From Streptomyces caniscabiei (GTDB taxonomy: Bacteria > Actinomycetota > Actinomycetes > Streptomycetales > Streptomycetaceae), in the NCBI RefSeq assembly GCF_014930365.1, contig NZ_JABXWI010000005.1:124001-188000 (forward strand): a DNA stretch of 64,000 bases. Reading direction: 5' to 3'. Positions 59,210-64,000 of the stretch are shown here, in pieces (position 1 is the first letter of the stretch; every line of letters begins with the position of its first letter). Both the position numbers and the translations under genes were made by a program. The notes under the pieces were generated by a model, which was not told the origin of the DNA, did no database searches, and saw only the letters and a program-made list of their open reading frames with translations.

Positions 59210-60208
59210 TCAGCCGCGTTCGCCCGGCTTGTCGACGAGGGCAAGGGTGACGGCCGAACTTCCGCCGATCACCTTGCCGTCCCGGACCTCTCGCACGCCG
59301 AGGGTCTCGTACGTCTCCGGGTCGAACAGCCACTCCCGCCCGGTGTCACGGTCGCCGTCGTCCTGGCCGCCGTAGCGGACGGCGACGGCCCGGTCTCCGG
59401 CGGCGGTCTCGACCAGGTGGTCGACCACCGTGAGGTCGGGAAGTGTGGCGAACGCGCGATAGAGACCGGCCACTCCCCGGGGCGGTTTGAGGTCGGCGCC
59501 GAGCAGGACGGAGATCTCGCTGTAGTCGTTCCGCGCCCGGCTGACGCCCTTCTCGTCGGCGATGGCGTCCTTCTCGCGAAGCGCCCGCAGTGCTCCCTGC
59601 CCGTCGGCCGGCAGGGTGGCGATCAACCGGTACATCTCCCTCGGTGAGCGGTCGTCGCCCTCCGCGCCGTTCTCCAGTTGCATCTCCCTGACGTGGAGCT
59701 TGATCAACTTGCCGAACGGATCCAGTTGCTCGAAGGCCTGCGCACTGCCGTCGTACCGGATCCAGCTCTCCGAGAAGCGTGCCCGGTCCCCCAGTTGCTC
59801 CACCTCGTCTTCGTTCGCCCCCTCCACCGCCGACTTCTGGTATATCCACTGCCTGGCCCGCGGCTCCGCGACCGGCGGCTGTCCCTCCACCGCCTCGGCA
59901 GCCCGTTCCAGCAGCTCGGCCGCGGTCATCCCCTTCAGGTCCGCGTCCGTCAGGGTCGCCGGTGTCGTCAGCCCCCGGTCGTCCTCGCCGCCCACCAGCA
60001 GCGACGCGGCCACCGCCACCGCGGTCACGGCCGCCGCCACCCCCACGATCACGAACCTCGGCCGCGCCCACACCCGGTGCCGCCGCCCGTCGGCTCGCGC
60101 CGCGTCCAGCAGCCGGGCGCGGCCGGGGGCGAGGCGGGCGCGGTCCGGGGTCGGCGCCCCGGCGCGCAGCTCCCGCACCCGGGTCACCTCGTCGATCAGC
60201 TCCTCCAT
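59210..60208 (-). CDS. CU044_5270-type membrane protein paired with ECF sigma factor
   Basis: 332 aa from ATG 60208. Cytoplasmic N-terminus ('MEELIDEVTRVRELRAGAPTPDRARLAPGRARLLDAA'), one membrane segment ('FVIVGVAAAVTAVAVAASLLVGG'), then an outside beta-rich region ('RQWIYQKSAVEG', 'SWIRYDGSAQAFEQ', 'REWLFDPETYETLGVREV'). The arrangement and the terminal 'F[DN]P.TY..LG' type block match the CU044_5270 family commonly encoded behind ECF sigma genes; it may be an anti-sigma or lipid/peptide-sensing partner. The start lies 1 nt after the sigma stop. Confidence 0.85.
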   Translation of the reverse strand: MEELIDEVTRVRELRAGAPTPDRARLAPGRARLLDAARADGRRHRVWARPRFVIVGVAAAVTAVAVAASLLVGGEDDRGLTTPATLTDADLKGMTAAELLERAAEAVEGQPPVAEPRARQWIYQKSAVEGANEDEVEQLGDRARFSESWIRYDGSAQAFEQLDPFGKLIKLHVREMQLENGAEGDDRSPREMYRLIATLPADGQGALRALREKDAIADEKGVSRARNDYSEISVLLGADLKPPRGVAGLYRAFATLPDLTVVDHLVETAAGDRAVAVRYGGQDDGDRDTGREWLFDPETYETLGVREVRDGKVIGGSSAVTLALVDKPGERG

Positions 60209-60209
60209 G

Positions 60210-60872
60210 TCAGACCACCTCCGCCGTGTCCCCGGCGAACGCCGGATCGGCCCCCAGCGCCGCACGCACCTTGCGCCGCGCGCGGTTGAGTCGCGAGCGG
60301 ACCGTTCCCACGGGGATGTCGAGGGCCTGGGCGACCTCCTGATAGCCGAGGTCGGCCCAGGCGACGAGCAGCAGGACGTGCCGGTCCCCGGCCGACAGCG
60401 CCGCCAACGCCCCGGCGAGCGGTCCCTGCGCCGCCACCCGGCTGTCGGTCCGCTCGACCCAGGTCTCGCTCCAGGACGCGGCGACCGGATCGTGTCCGGT
60501 GCGGGCCAGCGCCCTGAGCGCCCGGACCTCCGTACGGCGGTGCCTGCCGATGAGGTTGCCCGCGATGCCGTAGAGCCAGGGGCGGGCGTTGGGGTGGGCC
60601 CGGTCGTAGCGGGCCCGGATGCGGAACGCCGTCAGGAAGGTGTCCGCGGTGATGTCGTCGGCCATGGAGTCGCCGAGGCGCCGGGCCACGTACCGGTGGA
60701 TGTCCGGGGCGTGGCGGTCGTAGAGCCGCGCGAACGCCTCGGGCCGCTCCAGCGACCTGGCGACCACCTCGGCATCGTCCGCCCAGTCCGGATCCGTCCC
60801 ACCCAGCTCCGTCCCGCCCAGCTCCGCGCCACCCAGCTCCGTCCCGCCCGCTCGCGGCGGTGGTCCGCTCAC
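60210..60872 (-). CDS. ECF RNA polymerase sigma factor
   Basis: 220 aa from GTG 60872 (GGGGGAG 7 nt upstream; GTG 60911 is an alternative). Region 2 'AFARLYDRHAPDIHRYVARRLGDSMADDITADTFLTAFRIRARYD' and 'NARPWLYGIAGNLIGRHRR'; region 4 'LSAGDRHVLLLVAWADLGYQEVAQALDIPVGTVRSRLNRARRKVRAAL'. The N-terminus holds a repeated GGTEL/GGAEL motif encoded by three 15-bp tandem repeats (60801-60845). Forms an operon with the membrane protein behind it. Confidence 0.92.
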   Translation of the reverse strand: MSGPPPRAGGTELGGAELGGTELGGTDPDWADDAEVVARSLERPEAFARLYDRHAPDIHRYVARRLGDSMADDITADTFLTAFRIRARYDRAHPNARPWLYGIAGNLIGRHRRTEVRALRALARTGHDPVAASWSETWVERTDSRVAAQGPLAGALAALSAGDRHVLLLVAWADLGYQEVAQALDIPVGTVRSRLNRARRKVRAALGADPAFAGDTAEVV

Positions 60873-61038
60873 CGGGTTCTCCCCCCGCTCGTCACAACCG
60901 CTCTCCCTCACCCTGTCGTCGCCGCGTTCGTCGCGTTCATCGCGTTCGCCGCGCTCGCCGTGTTCCTGTCACCCCCTGTTTCCCGATGGCCCGGAAAAGG
61001 TTCACGGCTCACGCGAAGTCACCGGTGAGGCACGCGGC

Positions 61039-61575
61039 TCAGGGGATCGCGCGCGCCAGGGCCTCCCGTGCGTACTCCTCGTCGTAGGGCGCCCCGGTCA
61101 GCAGGACCTGGAGGCAGATGCCGTCGATGAGGGCGACCAGGGTGCGCGCGGTCACCGGGTCGGTGCGCTCGGCGAGGCAGTCGGCGAAGCCCCGGCCCCA
61201 CTCGTCGGCGACCGGCCTGAGGGCGGGGCGGCGCAGGGCGGCGAGATAGAGCTCGTACTCGACCTCCAGTCCCGTACGGTCGTCGGCGAACCATTCGCCG
61301 CCCAGCGCGGCCAGTTCGGCGGCGAGGTCGGTGCCGGGGTCGCGCAGGGCCTCGCGGGCGGCGACGGTCTTCGCGGAACGCTCGTTGGCCTGCCGCAGCG
61401 CGGCGACCATGAGGTCGTCGAGGGTCTTGAAGTGGTACGTCGTCGAGCCGAGCGGGACGTCCGCCTCGGCGGCCACGGCGCGGTGGCTCAACCCGGCGAT
61501 GCCCTTCTCCCGCACCACCCGGATCGCCGCGTCGATGATCCGCTGCCGCCGCTCGGGGTCGTAACGCCGGGCCAT
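61039..61575 (-). CDS. TetR-family regulator of the SMR efflux gene
   Basis: 178 aa from ATG 61575, sharing TGATG with the efflux gene's stop. HTH: 'DPERRQRIIDAAIRVVREKGIAGLSHRAVAAEADVPLGSTTYHFKTLDDLMVAAL'. The C-terminal domain is all-helical. As second gene of the operon it probably represses the promoter carrying the two palindromes at 61893-61934. Confidence 0.9.
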   Translation of the reverse strand: MARRYDPERRQRIIDAAIRVVREKGIAGLSHRAVAAEADVPLGSTTYHFKTLDDLMVAALRQANERSAKTVAAREALRDPGTDLAAELAALGGEWFADDRTGLEVEYELYLAALRRPALRPVADEWGRGFADCLAERTDPVTARTLVALIDGICLQVLLTGAPYDEEYAREALARAIP

Positions 61576-61895
61576 CAGTGGGCGCCTCCCAGGTTCAGCA
61601 CCACGACCCCCGCGATGATCAGCACGATTCCGGCGATCTTGGGCACGCTCAACCCCTCGCCGAACAGCACCAGTCCGAGGGCGGCGACCGTCGCGGTGCC
61701 GACGCCGGACCAGATCGCGTACGCCGTGCCGATCGACATCGACTTCAGTGCCTGGGCGAGCAGCACGAAGGAGATGACGTACCCCACCCCGGTGACCACC
61801 GACGGCCACAGCTTGCTGAAGCCCTCGCTGTACTTCATCGCGGTGGTGGCGGCCACCTCGGCGGCTATGGCCGCGGCCAGCAACAGATATCCCAT
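61575..61895 (-). CDS. Small multidrug resistance (SMR) efflux protein
   Basis: 106 aa from ATG 61895. Four membrane helices; conserved Glu14 in 'LLLAAAIAAEVAATTAMKYSEGFSKLWPS', 'YVISFVLLAQALKSMSIGTAYAIWSGVGTATVA' and 'LSVPKIAGIVLIIAGVVVLNL'. Proton-driven export of quaternary ammonium or similar cations as a dimer. No ribosome site precedes the start, but a -10 element TACGAT ends 7 nt before it, so the message is probably leaderless. Confidence 0.93.
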   Translation of the reverse strand: MGYLLLAAAIAAEVAATTAMKYSEGFSKLWPSVVTGVGYVISFVLLAQALKSMSIGTAYAIWSGVGTATVAALGLVLFGEGLSVPKIAGIVLIIAGVVVLNLGGAH

Positions 61896-61934
61896 GTGTA
61901 CGATCGTACACATGATGCGTACGGTTGTACACAT
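61893..61934 (-). promoter_or_regulatory. Double TetR operator overlapping a leaderless promoter
   Basis: Operator 1 is a perfect 22-bp palindrome (61893-61914, core TGTGTACGATCGTACACA); operator 2 (61916-61933, TGCGTACGGTTGTACACA) is an imperfect copy. Their centres are 21 bp apart, two helical turns. On the minus strand -35 TGTACA lies in operator 2 and -10 TACGAT in operator 1 with a 17-bp spacer; the SMR ATG is at the expected transcription start. Confidence 0.75.
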
Positions 61935-62189
61935 CGCGCGGCACAGGCGTACTTATGGGCGGAATTGACCACCGTGGAAGTCCAAGAGGCCCTGGATTCG
62001 GGGCCGTTCCGTTATGGAAGCGCTCTCCGAAAGGGCTCCCCGCACGCCCCTTGGTCCACTACTGTTTCAACGGTCAATCTCCCGATTGTGTGACGACCGC
62101 CAGGGTTTGCACACACGGGTGACACGTACCACCCTCCCTGATCCGCATGACGATTCGCGTCCGCTTCGGCGACGCCGAAGGAACCGCGC

Positions 62190-63116
62190 ATGCCGCCACA
62201 CAAGCCCGGACCTGATCCGGACCAGACCACGCCCAACCTTCCGGTGCTGAGATCCGCGAAGGTGTGGGAGACGGGTGTCGCCCCGAACGACACCCGAATA
62301 CCGGGCACGCGCCGCCTCTGGCTGGCCGGCGCCCTGGCCCTCGCCGTCGTGTCGTCGTGCGTCACCGCGATCACCCTCCAGGGCAGCGGACCTGACGACT
62401 CGTCGCGGAACGGGCACACCACCGCCGCCGGCGACGACCGTGTCCTGCCCTCCCTCTCGCTCCCGCCCACGTCGCCCCCCGCGACCTCGGCGCCGGACGG
62501 CAAGAGCGGTCTGTCGGAGCCCCAGGGCGCCGAGGGCGACGTCGAGGAGACCGACGGCAAGGGCAAGACCGAGGACGCCGACGACGCCAAGGGCTCCGGC
62601 TCGTCCGACGACAAGCAGCAGGGCGGCGCGAAGCCGACCGCCGAGCCGTCGAAGGCGCCCGCGCCCACGAAGAAGCCGCCGTCCACCTCGACCACGCGCA
62701 AGTCCGTACGGTCCGTCAACTACCCGGACCGCTACTGGCACCTGCGCGACGGCGGGATCCAGCTGGACCAGGTGAGCTCCCGCAGCGGCAGCGAGACCAG
62801 GGAGGACTCCTCCTTCAAGGTCGTCTCCGGCCTCGCGAACTCCTCCTGCTACTCCTTCCGCATGGCGGACGGCCGCTACGTGCGCCACCAGAACTTCGTG
62901 CTCCGCGCGTCCGGCAACGACGGCTCCCGCCTCTTCCAGCAGGACGCCACCTTCTGCCCCCGCTCGGGCTACTCGGGTTCGGTCATGCTGGAGTCGGTGA
63001 ACTACCCCGGCTACTTCGTCCGCCACCGCAGCTTCCAGCTCCGCCTCGAACGCGCCGAACACAGCGGCTACTTCTACGCGGACGCCACGTTCAACCTGGT
63101 GAAGGGCTTCTCCTGA
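62190..63116 (+). CDS. Membrane-anchored AbfB-domain (CBM42-like) protein
   Basis: 308 aa from ATG 62190. Cytoplasmic 40-residue N-terminus, one membrane segment ('LWLAGALALAVVSSCVTAITL'), a long Ser/Pro/Asp/Lys-rich linker (about 65-165), then an AbfB beta-trefoil of about 135 residues ('SVRSVNYPDRYWHLRDGGIQLD', 'FKVVSGLANSSCYSFRMADGRYVRHQNFVLRAS', 'SVMLESVNYPGYFVRHRSFQLRL'), with the repeated 'SVNYP.Y..RH' of arabinose-binding modules. No catalytic domain: a surface lectin that may hold arabinan-type polysaccharide, in line with the pectin locus. Confidence 0.88.
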   Translation: MPPHKPGPDPDQTTPNLPVLRSAKVWETGVAPNDTRIPGTRRLWLAGALALAVVSSCVTAITLQGSGPDDSSRNGHTTAAGDDRVLPSLSLPPTSPPATSAPDGKSGLSEPQGAEGDVEETDGKGKTEDADDAKGSGSSDDKQQGGAKPTAEPSKAPAPTKKPPSTSTTRKSVRSVNYPDRYWHLRDGGIQLDQVSSRSGSETREDSSFKVVSGLANSSCYSFRMADGRYVRHQNFVLRASGNDGSRLFQQDATFCPRSGYSGSVMLESVNYPGYFVRHRSFQLRLERAEHSGYFYADATFNLVKGFS

Positions 63117-63134
63117 CCGGACGCCCCACCGCGG

Positions 63135-63179
63135 ACATGGGTGTGGCCCCCGGCTAACCGCCGGGGGCCACACCCATGT
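63135..63179. terminator. Bidirectional terminator, 19-bp perfect stem
   Basis: ACATGGGTGTGGCCCCCGG (63135-63153), loop CTAACCG, and its exact complement at 63161-63179, between convergent AbfB and SufT genes. The strongest hairpin of the window. Confidence 0.88.
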
Positions 63180-63188
63180 TCACAGGTC

Positions 63189-63521
63189 TCAGACGTTGAA
63201 CCCGAGCGCCCGAAGCTGCTCACGGCCGTCGTCGGTGATCTTGTCGGGGCCCCACGGGGGCATCCAGACCCAGTTGATGCGCAACTCGTTGACGATGCCG
63301 TCCGTCGCGGACTTGGCCTGGTCCTCGATGACGTCGGTCAGCGGGCAGGCCGCCGAGGTCAGGGTCATGTCGATCGTCGCGATGTTCGCGTCGTCGATGT
63401 GGATGCCGTAGATCAGGCCCAGGTTGACGACATCGATGCCCAGCTCGGGGTCGACGACGTCGTACAGGGCCTCGCGGACCTCCTCCTCGGAGGCCGGCTT
63501 CATCTCCAGGGTCTCGCTCAT
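63189..63521 (-). CDS. sufT: SufT/MIP18-type Fe-S assembly factor (DUF59)
   Basis: 110 aa from ATG 63521 (ATGA overlap with sufU). 'EVREALYDVVDPELGIDVVNLGLIYGIHIDD' and 'MTLTSAACPLTDVIEDQ' with the conserved Cys are the DUF59/SufT signature. Helps mature Fe-S proteins; regular last gene of actinobacterial suf operons. Confidence 0.92.
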   Translation of the reverse strand: MSETLEMKPASEEEVREALYDVVDPELGIDVVNLGLIYGIHIDDANIATIDMTLTSAACPLTDVIEDQAKSATDGIVNELRINWVWMPPWGPDKITDDGREQLRALGFNV

Positions 63522-63988
63522 GCCGTCTTCCTTTCGACGTCGGCGTCGGCGCCCAGCGCCTGGGCCGTCGCGTCCTTCCACGCCATCCAGCTGAGGAGGG
63601 CGCACTTGACCCGGGCGGGGTACTTGGAGACACCGGCGAACGCGACCGCGTCCTCCAGCACCTCCTCCATCGCGTCGTCCGGCTCGATCTTCCCCTTGGA
63701 CTGCATCAGCTCCAGGAACGTCTCCTGGATCTTCCGCGCGTCCGTGAGGTCCTTGCCGACCAGGAGATCGTTCAGCACGGAGGCCGAGGCCTGGCTGATG
63801 GAGCAGCCCTGGCCCTCGTACGACACGTCCGCGATGGTCGTGCCGTCGTACTTCACTCGCAGGGTGATCTCGTCGCCGCACGTCGGGTTCACGTGGTGCA
63901 CCTCGGCGTCACCGTCCCGCAAGCCCCGCCCGTGGGGGTGCTTGTAGTGGTCCAGGATGACTTCCTGGTACATCGAGTCCAGCTTCAT
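63518..63988 (-). CDS. sufU: SufU Fe-S cluster assembly protein
   Basis: 156 aa from ATG 63988. Zn/Fe-S cysteines in 'VNPTCGDEITLRV', 'YEGQGCSISQASASV' and 'RVKCALLSWMAW' with the SufU-type 'GKDLTDARKIQETFLEL' insertion. Accepts sulfur from SufS, whose gene should lie just upstream beyond the window edge. Confidence 0.95.
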   Translation of the reverse strand: MKLDSMYQEVILDHYKHPHGRGLRDGDAEVHHVNPTCGDEITLRVKYDGTTIADVSYEGQGCSISQASASVLNDLLVGKDLTDARKIQETFLELMQSKGKIEPDDAMEEVLEDAVAFAGVSKYPARVKCALLSWMAWKDATAQALGADADVERKTA

Positions 63989-64000
63989 GCGATCGCTCGT

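Overview
The window is about 72% G+C, uses GTG/TTG starts often, packs genes with 4-bp stop/start overlaps, and carries families typical of Streptomyces (multi-operon sugar ABC importers without their own ATPase, DUF3618/holin-like pair, SigE-type and ECF sigma factors, TROVE/Ro protein, PknG-like kinase). I read it as a chromosomal segment of a Streptomyces or close relative.

Positions 1-16600 (minus strand) form a pectin-utilisation locus. Two ABC permeases, a pectate lyase, a Gfo/Idh oxidoreductase, a PmoA-like protein and a GH43 enzyme are linked by five consecutive 4-bp overlaps. They are followed by a secreted pectate lyase-pectinesterase fusion, a sugar-binding lipoprotein, a rhamnogalacturonan acetylesterase, another pectate lyase and a pectinesterase cut by the window edge. 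Just upstream lie a sugar-acid dehydratase (IlvD/Edd), a DHDPS-family enzyme and a GntR/FCD regulator with four phased repeats in front of it. Secreted enzymes de-esterify and cut pectin, the importer takes up the pieces, and the intracellular enzymes strip side chains and oxidise the sugars. At 20.1-23.3 kb a second block supplies the oxidative uronate route: uronate dehydrogenase and 5-dehydro-4-deoxyglucarate dehydratase, divergently transcribed from two near-identical promoters; an unrecognised protein is translationally coupled to the dehydratase. At 23.6-28.7 kb a DeoR regulator precedes a polyol-type ABC importer and a zinc alcohol dehydrogenase.

Positions 31-41 kb (minus) hold an unusual six-gene signalling cassette: trypsin-like protease with a possible degenerate NTPase module, PknG-like kinase with zinc-ribbon and TPR-like regions, VWA protein, four-helix membrane sensor, orphan solute-binding lipoprotein, and a trypsin-co-occurring-domain protein. 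An MFS transporter follows 45 bp downstream. An ACC deaminase with its GntR regulator lies next.

Positions 42.8-44.8 kb contain a Ro60 (TROVE) gene. Directly upstream and on the same strand are two tandem RNAs that I interpret as Y RNAs. Each has a Ro-binding-type stem closed by complementary ends, and a tRNA-like module in circularly permuted order (3' half before 5' half). A third miniature stem lies between them. This and the protease-kinase cassette are the most interesting parts of the window.

The remainder (44.8-64 kb) is mostly ordinary: a PhoX-like gene with a probable single-base frameshift, repeat-rich intergenic DNA (46.4-46.9 and 53.0-53.9 kb), a secreted nuclease, SRPBCC/ArsR pair, DUF3618/holin-like pair, a dapA homologue and dapD, two sigma factor/membrane-protein pairs, an SMR efflux/TetR pair with a double operator over its promoter, an AbfB-domain membrane protein, and the SufU/SufT end of an Fe-S cluster operon.
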